From Nitrospirales bacterium (GTDB lineage Bacteria > Nitrospirota > Nitrospiria > Nitrospirales > UBA8639): a DNA stretch of 64,000 nt. The notes under the pieces were generated by a model that was given only the letters and a program-made list of their open reading frames with translations, was not told the origin of the DNA and ran no database searches. Positions 7,584 through 16,121 of this stretch are shown here, piece after piece. The DNA lies in NCBI GenBank assembly GCA_031315865.1, contig JALDRJ010000002.1, positions 2,702,001 through 2,766,000 of the forward strand, read 5' to 3'. The position numbers were made by a program, and so were the translations under genes. Position 1 is the stretch's first letter; each line of letters starts with the position of its first letter.

Positions 7584-8669
7584 GTGAGGATGATGATACG
7601 GGTGCAATCCTCAAGGTCCGTCAGGCCTTGGGGATTTTTTATTTTGCGAACGATCCGGTGTCAGCGAAGTTTTTCCAAGGGCCTTCTTTATTTGACGGCT
7701 CTGTGTCTTATTGGATGTTTGCAACATGCTCTCTTGACACCCCTGTTTGCGGGAGACGGTGAATCCATGAACAAACGTCGCCAACAAGGAATTTTGACTG
7801 GCATGCCGTTTATGGCGAATGTGGCGCCCCGGACGTTTATTGACGACATGGGCCGGAAGCTGTTTCTGGCCAAGCATCCCAAGCGGATTATTTCTCTTGC
7901 CCCCAGTATTACCGAGATGTTGTATGCCATTGGGTCCGGTGGGGAAATTGTTGGCGTGACGGAATTTTGCAATTTTCCTGAGGAAGTCAAAACGAAGCCC
8001 AAAGTGGGGTATGCTCAGCCGAATATTGAATCGATAGTCTCGCTCCAACCCGATTTGATCTTAGCCCCAAAATCGTTCGTGCGCGTCGATCTTTTAAAGA
8101 AATTAGAGCAACTGAAGATTCCGACTTTTATCCTTGAAGCTCATACGGTTGAAGAGATCATGGCGCATATCAAGCTGTTGGGACGGATGGTGGGACGCTC
8201 CGATGCGGCAAATGAGCAAACGACGGCCTTGCGTAAACAAATATCTGAACTTTCTGACCGTCTGAAAGGACGAACGCGGCCTCGAATACTCTATGTATTG
8301 AACTCTGACCCGCTGATCACGGTCGGACCAGGAAGCTTCATCCACCATTTGATTGAATTAGCCGGTGGGCAAAATGTCGCCGAGCGGACGGCGACACCGT
8401 ATCCGCGCCTCGCGATGGAAGAAGTCTTGCGGCAAAACCCTGAAGTCCTGTTGTTCCCTGTCGGTCGATTTGAGGGCATTCCACCAGCCGAACAAGATCA
8501 ATGGAAACGCTGGACCACCCTCACGGCCGTCAAAGAGGGAAAGCTTTTTCAAGTCGAGAGCGACTTGCTGAATCGTCCGGGGCCGCGAATCATTCAAGCG
8601 TTAAGGCAATTGGTCAGCTTGCTCCACCCCGATGTGTTACAGGACGATCGGGTGGCCGTTGAGAGATGA
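7584..8669 (+). CDS. btuF: B12/corrinoid ABC transporter substrate-binding protein (BtuF-like)
   Basis: Periplasmic corrinoid-binding protein of the helical-backbone TroA/BtuF fold, delivering cobalamin or cobinamide to BtuCD. The core carries the family pattern KRIISLAPSITEMLYAIGSG, then VGVTEFCNFPEE, VGYAQPNIESIVSLQPDLIL, and a C-terminal domain with GPGSFIHHLIELAGG and RPGPRIIQALRQL. The N-terminus is long: a hydrophobic segment around residues 34-54 contains LIGC, a possible lipobox with Cys45, so it may be a lipoprotein. GTG 7584 is chosen because GAGG lies six bases upstream; ATG 7590 is close by. The riboswitch upstream and btuC-btuD downstream make a corrinoid more likely than an iron chelate. 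Confidence 0.88.
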   Translation: MRMMIRVQSSRSVRPWGFFILRTIRCQRSFSKGLLYLTALCLIGCLQHALLTPLFAGDGESMNKRRQQGILTGMPFMANVAPRTFIDDMGRKLFLAKHPKRIISLAPSITEMLYAIGSGGEIVGVTEFCNFPEEVKTKPKVGYAQPNIESIVSLQPDLILAPKSFVRVDLLKKLEQLKIPTFILEAHTVEEIMAHIKLLGRMVGRSDAANEQTTALRKQISELSDRLKGRTRPRILYVLNSDPLITVGPGSFIHHLIELAGGQNVAERTATPYPRLAMEEVLRQNPEVLLFPVGRFEGIPPAEQDQWKRWTTLTAVKEGKLFQVESDLLNRPGPRIIQALRQLVSLLHPDVLQDDRVAVER

Positions 8670-8733
8670 GTGCCGGGCCAGGCGATCAGGTTTTTCATGA
8701 ACATGACTCTCGCAACGAATTGAATAACCTCCT

Positions 8734-9885
8734 GTGAAATCTACCATCGATAGGCCTCCATTGCCTTCTTCTCATTCTTCAATGGGTCGTGTGGAGTTGG
8801 CCTCTTGCCCCTCTCGCAGTCATCCCACTCCGACGAGTTTTCGCCCACTTACGCTCAGCCGTTGGAGTTTCTGGGTCAGCCTATTTTGTCTGATTACGCT
8901 AGGGGTATTGATGGCTTGTCTTCGGTATGGCACGCAAGTCATCGAGTTCTCGACCATCGTGAAGGTCTTCACGCAGGTTATACTAGATCGTGCGGTGAGT
9001 AGTGGGGAAACTGACCTGACACAGACGATTCTGCTGGATGTTCGGCTCCCCCGTCTTCTCTTAGCCTTTTGTGTCGGGGGAAGTCTGGCGGCCGTTGGCG
9101 TCTCGCTTCAGGCTCTTCTGCGAAACCCGTTGGCAGATCCGTCGGTGCTCGGTATTTCCAGTGGGGCGGCCCTGGGGGCAGCGGTGGCCCTCCTGTTCGG
9201 AGCGGGTGCCTCGGTGTGGAGTTTATCATCTCTTCCCATTTGCGCCTTTCTTGGAGCTGTGGTAGCACTCTTGATCATTTATCGGATTGCCGCGACACAC
9301 TATGGATTTTCGATTTATACCCTATTGTTGGCAGGCGTCGTCCTGAGCATGATTTTTTCTGCGCTCATTACGTTTCTCACCAGTATCGCTGACCCGAATC
9401 GCGCATTCGGCATGATGGCCTGGTTGCTGGGCTCACTGACCGGGCCTGATTATCCGACTCTTATGGTTTTGATCTTGTATCTTGGCGTTGGCCTCTGTGT
9501 GCTGGGTTCTCAGGCTCAGTCATTGAATCTCTTAACCCTCGGCGAGGAAGCCGCACGCTCTCTCGGAGTCGAAGTGGAACGAGTCAAGAAACTGGTGTTC
9601 TTCGCGACGGCCTTGATGACTGGAGCTGTCGTGGCTTTTAGCGGTGTCATCGGATTTGTGGGGCTCATTGTCCCACATGCCGTACGTTTGGCAATCGGGG
9701 CCGATCATCGTTTATTGCTCCCAATCGCCAGTTTGACAGGCGGAACCTTTCTCATGGTGGTTGATACGGTGGCCAGAACGGTCTTGAGCCCTGCGGAAAT
9801 TCCAGTAGGCGTGGTCACTGCGCTCGTGGGGGGGCCGGTGTTTTTATATCTGTTAATGAATCGCCGGGCACAATTGATCACATGA
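8734..9885 (+). CDS. btuC: corrinoid ABC transporter permease (BtuC/FecCD family)
   Basis: Integral membrane subunit of the corrinoid importer. The 383 residues start with about 45 polar residues, then the FecCD fold with around ten membrane helices. Family signatures are DVRLPRLLLAFCVGGSLAAVGVSLQ followed by LADPSVLGISSGAALGA, then GEEAARSLGVEVERVK, the ATPase-contacting loop, and GVIGFVGLIVPHAVRL (near residue 305). GTG 8734 is the listed start; ATG 8782 would trim the atypical polar N-terminus and cannot be excluded. It lies 64 bases after btuF, and its stop overlaps the btuD start as ATGA. Confidence 0.9.
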   Translation: MKSTIDRPPLPSSHSSMGRVELASCPSRSHPTPTSFRPLTLSRWSFWVSLFCLITLGVLMACLRYGTQVIEFSTIVKVFTQVILDRAVSSGETDLTQTILLDVRLPRLLLAFCVGGSLAAVGVSLQALLRNPLADPSVLGISSGAALGAAVALLFGAGASVWSLSSLPICAFLGAVVALLIIYRIAATHYGFSIYTLLLAGVVLSMIFSALITFLTSIADPNRAFGMMAWLLGSLTGPDYPTLMVLILYLGVGLCVLGSQAQSLNLLTLGEEAARSLGVEVERVKKLVFFATALMTGAVVAFSGVIGFVGLIVPHAVRLAIGADHRLLLPIASLTGGTFLMVVDTVARTVLSPAEIPVGVVTALVGGPVFLYLLMNRRAQLIT

Positions 9886-10712
9886 GAAATAGAGAAAACG
9901 TCAGAACCATGCCGGCGATGTCCGTCTCGAATCTCACGTTTCGGTATCCCTCTCGGTTTGTGAAGAATCCTGAAATGGTCTTGACCGGCATAAACCTGAG
10001 TATTGAGGCCGGGACCATCCTCGGTATTCTTGGTCCCAACGGTTCCGGGAAAAGTACCTTACTCAAATTGCTAGCTCGAGTATTCTCTCTTCAAGAAGGA
10101 TGTATTGAATTCTACGGTCAAGACATGCAGGGGCTCTCGCAAGCCTCCATCGCCAAAACCGTGGCCTTTGTGCCACAGGAAACACAGCAAATTTTCCCCT
10201 TTACCATCGGCGAAATGGTCTTGATGGGCCGTTTTCCGCATCATGCCGGGTGGGGTGGCTGGCACTGGGAAGATTCTGAAGATCAGAAGATTGCGGAACG
10301 TGCGATGGAGGATCTTGATGTGGCGCATCTCGCTGATCGGCTCATCACCGATGTCTCGGGTGGTGAACGCCAGCGTGCGATTATCGCGCGGGCTCTCACT
10401 CAAGAACCCAGAATTTTACTCTTGGATGAACCGACGGCGTTTTTGGATCTGCATCATCAATTGGATATCGCGAGAATTCTTCGGCGATTCAATCAAGACC
10501 GTGGGCTCACGGTCGTTCTGGTTTCACATGATCTCAACTTAGCGAGTCAATACTGTGATCAATTGCTGCTTTTGGATCGGGGACAGATCGTGACAACAGG
10601 GACGCCGGAGGACGTGATTCGGCCTGAGGTCTTGGAACAGGTCTATGGGTGTGAGGTGTTAATCGATCGGCATCCGCAATCTGGAATGCCAAGGGTTTCG
10701 TTGCCAATGTAG
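9882..10712 (+). CDS. btuD: corrinoid ABC transporter ATP-binding protein (BtuD-like)
   Basis: The ATPase that powers corrinoid import with BtuC and BtuF. In 276 residues the ABC motifs are intact: Walker A GPNGSGKST (51-59), Q-loop VPQE (97-100), signature VSGGERQR (158-165), Walker B ILLLDEP (178-184), and the switch His in VLVSHD. It is closest to the FepC/BtuD type, with FPHHAGWGGWHWEDS typical of these proteins. The ATGA overlap with btuC implies coupled translation. A second cobalamin riboswitch follows about 120 bases after its stop. Confidence 0.92.
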   Translation: MRNRENVRTMPAMSVSNLTFRYPSRFVKNPEMVLTGINLSIEAGTILGILGPNGSGKSTLLKLLARVFSLQEGCIEFYGQDMQGLSQASIAKTVAFVPQETQQIFPFTIGEMVLMGRFPHHAGWGGWHWEDSEDQKIAERAMEDLDVAHLADRLITDVSGGERQRAIIARALTQEPRILLLDEPTAFLDLHHQLDIARILRRFNQDRGLTVVLVSHDLNLASQYCDQLLLLDRGQIVTTGTPEDVIRPEVLEQVYGCEVLIDRHPQSGMPRVSLPM

Positions 10713-10834
10713 CGTATCGATGTTTGTTGTTCGCGATCCGTCTCTCGATTGCTTGTCCTGCGAGTGTCGAGTGACGAGATGCGTTGTGATGTAACCTTAA
10801 ACATAAGGAGGAGGGGAATTTAAGGAGCAACGCT

Positions 10835-10975
10835 GGTTGTGACGGGGAAGCTGGTGTGAATCCAGCACGGTGCCGCCACTGTATGCGGGAAGCGACTCTG
10901 CAACAAGGTCACTGTGGATGAATCGTCCATGGGAAGGCGCAGGGAAGTGATGATCCGCGAGTCAGGAGACCCAAC
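10835..10975 (+). ncRNA. cobalamin riboswitch upstream of btuB
   Basis: A second, more canonical AdoCbl riboswitch. GGGAAGCTGGTGTGAATCCA and GCACGGTGCCGCCACTGTAT (10854-10895) form the core, and the B12 box GAGTCAGGAGACCCAAC (10959-10975) matches consensus well. GGTTG (10835-10839) pairs with CAAC at the 3' end. It ends 36 bases before the btuB ribosome binding site. Having its own switch suggests that btuB and the downstream adenosylation and DMB genes respond to B12 separately from btuFCD. Confidence 0.93.
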
Positions 10976-11022
10976 GGCCAGATCATTCCATAACACCCTT
11001 CGTGCCAAAGGGAGGTCGGTGC

Positions 11023-13035
11023 ATGTGGTTGCGTGATGATCAAATTCGTGTGGTTTTACGGTTTTTCTGGGTTCTTCCTGCCTGTGTATTTTTTCCGTGC
11101 ATGGTCTTTGCCGCGTCTGAGCCTGACCCCGAGGTGATTCAGAAGCTTGAGCCGGTTGTGGTAACCGACACAAAGACCCCGACGCCTATCAGTGAAGTCA
11201 CGAGCGCAGTGGAGATGATCACAGAAGAGGACATTCGTCGACGGAATGATCGAACGCTGGTTGATGCGCTTGGGTTGAGTCAAGGTGCCGCGATCTTCTC
11301 CACGGGAGGATACGGGGGCACATCAACGTTTCGGATTCGCGGCGGAGCGTCTGGGCAAACCCTGGTCTTGATCGATGGCGCTATCATTAATAGCGCAACA
11401 TTGGGTGAAGCCAATTTCGGGACGTTGACGACCGACAATATTGAATCCATTACCGTGCTCCGTGGCGCTCAAAGCATGTTGTATGGTTCGGACGCCATGG
11501 GAGGCGTAGTCGATATCCGGACGAAGCGAGGGGAAGGGGCGCCAGTCGCACGGATTTTCTCAGAGTATGGCTCGTTTAATTCTCTGCGTGAAGGAGGCAG
11601 TTTTTCAGGTCAGATGGGGCCAGTCGATATGTCGATTGCCTTATCCCGTTGGGATATGGCGAAGTTTTCTTCAATCAATTATCGGCGTGGGGCAGGCGAG
11701 CGTGATGCGTTTCGAAATTGGCAGGGATCTTCCCTCATCGGCATGAATCTGCCATGGAAGGGGCGATTGGAGTTGGCCTTCCGGTGGGTGAATCAAGATA
11801 TCGATATCGATAATCCGAGTACCTTTGGCGGACCCTTTGATGTGTACAAAGCGAAGTCAACGAGCCGTCAGTATATCTACAGTGGTACCTATCATCAGCC
11901 AATGACCGATTGGTGGGACCAAAAAATTACATTGTCACAAGCTCGCGAAACCGGCATTAATCAAGCCGGGACGAATCAAATGAGCATCGCGACCGGGGCG
12001 ATGAGTGTCCCGCCCGATTTCGGAAATTCTGATATTCGAACGAAAAGTAATCGCATTGAATGGCAAAGTAATTTTTATATTGGAAAACCAGTTATCGTAA
12101 CGGTCGGGTATCAATTCCGTGAACAACTCGGCAAAAATAAAGGAAATTTTTCTGAGCATGTCATCTCCAGTCATGCCGGGTTCGCCCAGATGCAAGTGAA
12201 ATTGTTCGACCGGCTATTCGGCACGGCCGGGTTTCGTCAAGACTCTCATAATACGGCCGGGTCGAAAACGACATACCGATTCACGGGCGGCTATTTGCTC
12301 AAAGAAACCGGGACCAAGGTTCGGGGAAGCTACGCAACCGGGTTTCGCACGCCTGATATCAATGAGCTCTACTTCCCAAATTTTGGGAATCCGACATTAG
12401 TGCCTGAAACCAGCAAAAATTTCGATGTAGCGGTCGATCAGACCTTCTTGAACAAGCGTGTCACGATAAGCGCCGGATATTTTTGGAGCCGGTATAAACA
12501 GTTGATCGTGACGGCGTTCGATCCGGTAGGCTGCGCGCCATTTACGATCTTTGGATTTTGTGCTCAGAATGTGGGGAAAGCCAGAGCCAAAGGTGTCGAG
12601 ACGAGCCTCAAGATTCTTCTCATTCGAGAATTGCCGTTCCTGAAGCGGCTTGATTTCGATGGACAATATACCTATACCTCGACGCGTGATCTTGAGACCG
12701 GAACGCGATTGGCCCGATGGCCGGTGCATCAAGCGAGTGCGACGTTGACCTATCAACCGGTCGAACCGCTCAGAGTGACGGGAACCTTCCGATACGTTGG
12801 TTCGCGATTCAGTACGACGGGGAACCAAAGCCCGTTACCTCATTTTTACCTGTTTAATCTTGCGGCGACCTATCAGGTGAATAGCCACCTCGAAGTCTAT
12901 ACTCGTGTAGAAAATCTTGCAGACCGCAAATACGAAGAGGTCCTGTTTTTTGGCACGCCAGGTCGCTCGATCTGGGGGGGGGTGCGTGTCAACTTTGAAA
13001 TACCGGTGTCGTCCGAGTCAGATACGAACGAATAA
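11023..13035 (+). CDS. btuB: TonB-dependent outer-membrane cobalamin receptor
   Basis: Outer-membrane beta-barrel that takes up corrinoids with TonB energy. ATG 11023 has GGAGG (11011-11015) seven bases upstream and opens a signal peptide ending near VFAAS. A TonB-box-like EPVVVTDTKT follows, then the plug domain (SAVEMITEEDIRRRN, FRIRGGASGQTLVLIDG, ESITVLRGAQSMLYGSDAMGG). The barrel ends with a C-terminal GGVRVNFEIPVSSESD, with the terminal aromatic set slightly inside, which is unusual. A cobalamin riboswitch directly upstream and cobO downstream support B12 over siderophore specificity. At 670 residues it is a little longer than E. coli BtuB. Confidence 0.93.
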   Translation: MWLRDDQIRVVLRFFWVLPACVFFPCMVFAASEPDPEVIQKLEPVVVTDTKTPTPISEVTSAVEMITEEDIRRRNDRTLVDALGLSQGAAIFSTGGYGGTSTFRIRGGASGQTLVLIDGAIINSATLGEANFGTLTTDNIESITVLRGAQSMLYGSDAMGGVVDIRTKRGEGAPVARIFSEYGSFNSLREGGSFSGQMGPVDMSIALSRWDMAKFSSINYRRGAGERDAFRNWQGSSLIGMNLPWKGRLELAFRWVNQDIDIDNPSTFGGPFDVYKAKSTSRQYIYSGTYHQPMTDWWDQKITLSQARETGINQAGTNQMSIATGAMSVPPDFGNSDIRTKSNRIEWQSNFYIGKPVIVTVGYQFREQLGKNKGNFSEHVISSHAGFAQMQVKLFDRLFGTAGFRQDSHNTAGSKTTYRFTGGYLLKETGTKVRGSYATGFRTPDINELYFPNFGNPTLVPETSKNFDVAVDQTFLNKRVTISAGYFWSRYKQLIVTAFDPVGCAPFTIFGFCAQNVGKARAKGVETSLKILLIRELPFLKRLDFDGQYTYTSTRDLETGTRLARWPVHQASATLTYQPVEPLRVTGTFRYVGSRFSTTGNQSPLPHFYLFNLAATYQVNSHLEVYTRVENLADRKYEEVLFFGTPGRSIWGGVRVNFEIPVSSESDTNE

Positions 13036-13099
13036 TTTATTCGAGTGTCCATGAAAATCGAAGGATATAACACAGTGTACGTCAAAGGAGTTCCTTTGG

Positions 13100-13696
13100 A
13101 TGTCTGACCAAGATCATCAGTCACGAATGCAACGACTAAAAGCCTCAGTTGATCGGCGGATTGAAGCCGCGCAAGAAGAAAAGGGCTTGCTGATCGTGTA
13201 TACGGGAGCGGGGAAAGGCAAAACCACTGCTGCACTCGGTATGGCCATGCGAAGCGTGGGGCATGGGATGCGTGTTGCCGTCGTGCAGTTTATCAAAGGG
13301 GCGATCGATACGGCGGAAGAACGCATTTTGAAAGGTTTTGGTGAACGAGTCACGTTTCTCCGCATGGGAGAAGGCTATACATGGGAAACGCAGGACCGGG
13401 AACGCGACAAGCAATTTGCGCAAGAGGCATGGAGAACCGTTCTCACAATCTTGCATGATGAGCGGTATGGCATGGTCATTCTCGATGAATTGAACATTGC
13501 CATCCATCACGAGTACGTCACTCTTCAGCAAGTGTTGGATGGCCTCAATGAACGTCCTCCGATGATGCATGTCGTGATTACCGGGCGTGGGGCGAAGAAT
13601 GAGCTGATCGAAGCGGCTGACCTTGTCTCGGAAATGAAGATGATCAAGCATCCGTTTCGAAAGGGAGTGAAAGCACAGAAAGGTGTGGAGTTTTAA
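13100..13696 (+). CDS. cobO: cob(I)yrinic acid a,c-diamide adenosyltransferase (CobO/BtuR type)
   Basis: Transfers the 5'-deoxyadenosyl group of ATP to the cobalt of reduced corrinoids. The 198-residue protein has the CobA/CobO P-loop VYTGAGKGKTTAALG (TGAGKGKTT at 35-43), VVQFIKG, and VILDELNIAIHHEYV, the Walker B-like strand, and ends with the family tail MKMIKHPFRKGVKAQKGVEF. AAGGAG lies ten bases before ATG 13100. It follows btuB by 64 bases and should share the btuB riboswitch. The unrelated PduO-type enzyme for the same reaction is encoded at 15473. Confidence 0.95.
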   Translation: MSDQDHQSRMQRLKASVDRRIEAAQEEKGLLIVYTGAGKGKTTAALGMAMRSVGHGMRVAVVQFIKGAIDTAEERILKGFGERVTFLRMGEGYTWETQDRERDKQFAQEAWRTVLTILHDERYGMVILDELNIAIHHEYVTLQQVLDGLNERPPMMHVVITGRGAKNELIEAADLVSEMKMIKHPFRKGVKAQKGVEF

Positions 13697-13719
13697 TAGT
13701 TTCTCTGGATAACAGGACT

Positions 13720-13941
13720 TTGGATAACCAAAGACAGAAATCGTGCAGTCGATGTGGAGCCACGTTTGAGTGTCTGTCCGGCCATGGATGTTGGTGTCAG
13801 GATGTGTCGTTGACGTGCGAACACCTTCGATGGATTGAATCACACTATGACAATTGTCTCTGCCCGGCATGTTTGAAGGCCGTGGGGCAGGAGCAAGGCA
13901 GCGGTGTTGACGGAAACACGGTGGTAGTTCCAGATGAATAA
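13720..13941 (+). CDS. small cysteine-rich CWC protein, copy 1
   Basis: A 73-residue protein of the cysteine-rich CWC family, named for its Cys-Trp-Cys. Cysteines come in the order CSRCGATFEC, then GHGCWCQD, then DNCLCPACL, eight or more in total, which suggests metal binding. Function is unknown. The start is TTG 13720, with an AGGA seven bases upstream; no ATG lies ahead of the first Cys. It overlaps bluB by eight bases. A paralogue at 18557 shares the same spacing, so B12-related function is a reasonable guess but only from context. Confidence 0.8.
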   Translation: MDNQRQKSCSRCGATFECLSGHGCWCQDVSLTCEHLRWIESHYDNCLCPACLKAVGQEQGSGVDGNTVVVPDE

Positions 13942-14629
13942 GCATATGTTTTCCACGATAGAACGTGATGCAGTCTATCGCGCGATCTTTGAACGTCGTG
14001 ATGTCCGACGAGACTTTCTCTCGAAATCCATACCCAAAACGACATTACACAGAATTCTCAACGCGTCTCATCATGCGGGCTCCGTCGGGTTCATGCAGCC
14101 GTGGGATTTTCTCGTGATTCGCGACTCAGGCACCAAACAAGCGGTCAAGCGATTGTTTCTGCAGGCGAATGAAGAGGCGGCGCGGCGGTATCGTGGAGCG
14201 AAAGCCACATTGTACCGTGGCCTCAATCTGGAAGGTATCGAGGAAGCCCCTATCAATCTTTGTGTGACCTGCACCAGGCAGCGCGGCGGTCCGCACGTGC
14301 TGGGACGATCAACCATCCGTGAGACCGATTTGTACAGCACGTGCTGTGCCATTCAAAACCTCTGGTTGGCGGCCAGGGCCGAGGGAATCGGAATCGGCTG
14401 GGTGAGTATCTTGGATTATGAGGCATTAAAAAAACTGGTGGGTATTCCACGGCCCGTCAAGCTCGTAGCTTATTTGTGCATGGGGTATGTCAAAGAATTT
14501 TCTTCTCATCCAGAATTGGAGAAGGCCGGCTGGCGAAAACGATTGCCGCTCGACCAATTAGTGCATTATGAGACGTGGGGCCGAACATATAGCAATGGCA
14601 ATGGAAAGAGAGCTGCGAAACGGTCATGA
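13934..14629 (+). CDS. bluB: 5,6-dimethylbenzimidazole synthase (BluB)
   Basis: Uses O2 to break reduced FMN into 5,6-dimethylbenzimidazole, the lower ligand of B12. The 231 residues show the nitroreductase-like BluB fold: YRAIFERRDVRRDF at the N-terminus, ASHHAGSVGFMQPWDFLVI (FMN-binding segment), RETDLYSTCCAIQNLWLAARAEGIGIGWVSI, and the lid-type C-terminus. LDYEALKKLVGIP is typical of BluB rather than general nitroreductases. It overlaps the CWC gene by eight bases and converges on the minus-strand exonuclease-like gene. Oxygen dependence fits an aerobic host making true cobalamin with CobT. Confidence 0.94.
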   Translation: MNKHMFSTIERDAVYRAIFERRDVRRDFLSKSIPKTTLHRILNASHHAGSVGFMQPWDFLVIRDSGTKQAVKRLFLQANEEAARRYRGAKATLYRGLNLEGIEEAPINLCVTCTRQRGGPHVLGRSTIRETDLYSTCCAIQNLWLAARAEGIGIGWVSILDYEALKKLVGIPRPVKLVAYLCMGYVKEFSSHPELEKAGWRKRLPLDQLVHYETWGRTYSNGNGKRAAKRS

Positions 14630-14649
14630 GCCCTCACGATGATCGTCTT

Positions 14650-15363
14650 TTACGTTGAGGAGTCGAGCCAAGCCGTAAATTTGGACCGGGGCCATGGCTT
14701 ATCCATCCATGAGGTATCAGGAAGCGGGCGTTTCATGGCTTCGTTGACCGAGAGCCAACCCGAGGGAATATCGAGGCAGGCAGTCGTACCTTTACGCGTG
14801 ATCCACCGGAAAGCTTTGTGTTGTTCGCTCGATTCGGCGATGTCCAGGGTCAGGCGGCAGTCTTGAGCCACGTAGTCTAAGACCTGTCCATGCTGGCCGT
14901 CTTTCCATAATTGCGGAGCGACGGAACCATCGATATTTTCTGGCTTACTGAGCCCTATGGCTTTCGCGGCGGCGTTCAGCCCCACGCCAAAGCCCTTTTC
15001 GCAGAAAATATGAAACAACATATCAACGTGGGTTCGTGCCAAATGCCGGCAGTCATCCCAACGATTGGATTCTTCGGCGAGAACATCGAAGTCAAAGCCT
15101 AATCCGTTCAGTGTGAGGATGGTGTACCCGTTGGCGGTTTGGGAAAGAAGAAAGTCGACGAATGCGGATAAATCCTGTTGGGTCATTTGCCCATCCGGAG
15201 TGCCGTCAGGCTTTTTCGAGTAGAAAAGGGCGGGCGATTGGTTGTGGCTGGCCCATGTGGCGGCACAACAAATGCCTAGCGGGCGGTGCGCGAGTAATTC
15301 CCCAAAGTCCGGGGGCAGAATTTTCGCGGTTTCGATATCAAACGCTAGATATTTTCGATCCAT
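14650..15363 (-). CDS. predicted DEDD-type 3'-5' exonuclease-like protein
   Basis: A 237-residue RNase H-fold protein resembling PolB-like predicted exonucleases. The acidic motifs can be read: FDIET (Exo I), LNGLGFDFDVL (Exo II, with a Gly-rich variant of Nx3FD), and YVAQDCRLTLDI (Exo III, D in YxxxD-like context). It should cut 3' ends of DNA or RNA with two metal ions, but its substrate is unknown. ATG 15363 has AGGTGA nine bases upstream. It sits alone on the minus strand, splitting the B12 cluster between bluB and pduO, with no apparent B12 role. Confidence 0.7.
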   Translation of the reverse strand: MDRKYLAFDIETAKILPPDFGELLAHRPLGICCAATWASHNQSPALFYSKKPDGTPDGQMTQQDLSAFVDFLLSQTANGYTILTLNGLGFDFDVLAEESNRWDDCRHLARTHVDMLFHIFCEKGFGVGLNAAAKAIGLSKPENIDGSVAPQLWKDGQHGQVLDYVAQDCRLTLDIAESSEQHKAFRWITRKGTTACLDIPSGWLSVNEAMKRPLPDTSWMDKPWPRSKFTAWLDSST

Positions 15364-15472
15364 GCTGATCGTTCACCTGTCAGAATGGTCAGCATTGTAA
15401 TGCACTCTGGTAGGATGTGTCATTCAGCTCGATTCATACGGAATGTTTGGAGAATATTGAGGTGAGGAGGCG

Positions 15473-16087
15473 ATGATGAGGATATCGAAGGTCTATACAC
15501 GAACAGGAGATGCCGGAAAAACGCGTTTGGCCGGAGGCCAGGAGATCTGGAAGGACTCCTTGCGAGTCGAAGTGTATGGGACGGTCGATGAGTTGAATGC
15601 TGTCGTGGGGTTAGCCCGTGTGTTTCATGAAGCAGAAGAGGCGGGCGAGAATTCGGCGATGCGTTTGGAATGGGCACTTCGCTGGATTCAGAATACGTTG
15701 TTTGATCTGGGAGGAATCCTGGCTACGGCCCCAGGAGACGCGTTCAATAATATGCCGTCGATCACGGCTGAGCACGTTCAGTATTTAGAAAATCTCATCG
15801 ATGATTGCCAGACAGACCTCCAGCCATTAAAGGAATTCATCCTGCCCGGCGGCGGAAAAGTCGCTGGTTTCCTGCATCTTGCGCGTACAACGTGCCGTCG
15901 TGCCGAGCGACTGTGTGTGAAACTCGCACGAGAAGAGCCAGTGGATGAACATCTTGTGAAATTCTTGAACCGGCTCAGCGATGCGTTCTTCGTACTGGCC
16001 AGGTGGGTGGCTCACACGCGAAATGAGCCAGAATATTTGTGGGAACGGGAGACGGGAGCAGACCGGAACAAACCGGAAAAAACGTGA
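15473..16087 (+). CDS. pduO: PduO-type cob(I)alamin adenosyltransferase
   Basis: Second, structurally unrelated adenosyltransferase for corrinoids, a helical-bundle trimer that uses ATP. The N-terminal KVYTRTGDAGKTRLAGG is the family ATP-binding signature, followed by VEVYGTVDELNAVVG. FILPGGGKVAGFLHLARTTCRRAER contains the conserved Arg/Glu active-site helix, and LSDAFFVLARW ends the bundle. At 204 residues it is full length. GAGGAGG lies three bases ahead of ATG 15473 and six ahead of ATG 15476, so the second ATG is the likelier start. It opens the rightward run pduO-cobU-cobT-cobS-CWC-cbiB-cobD. Confidence 0.94.
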   Translation: MMRISKVYTRTGDAGKTRLAGGQEIWKDSLRVEVYGTVDELNAVVGLARVFHEAEEAGENSAMRLEWALRWIQNTLFDLGGILATAPGDAFNNMPSITAEHVQYLENLIDDCQTDLQPLKEFILPGGGKVAGFLHLARTTCRRAERLCVKLAREEPVDEHLVKFLNRLSDAFFVLARWVAHTRNEPEYLWERETGADRNKPEKT

Positions 16088-16121
16088 TGGATAAGAGATT
16101 GAGTTATTCGATAATCGTCGT

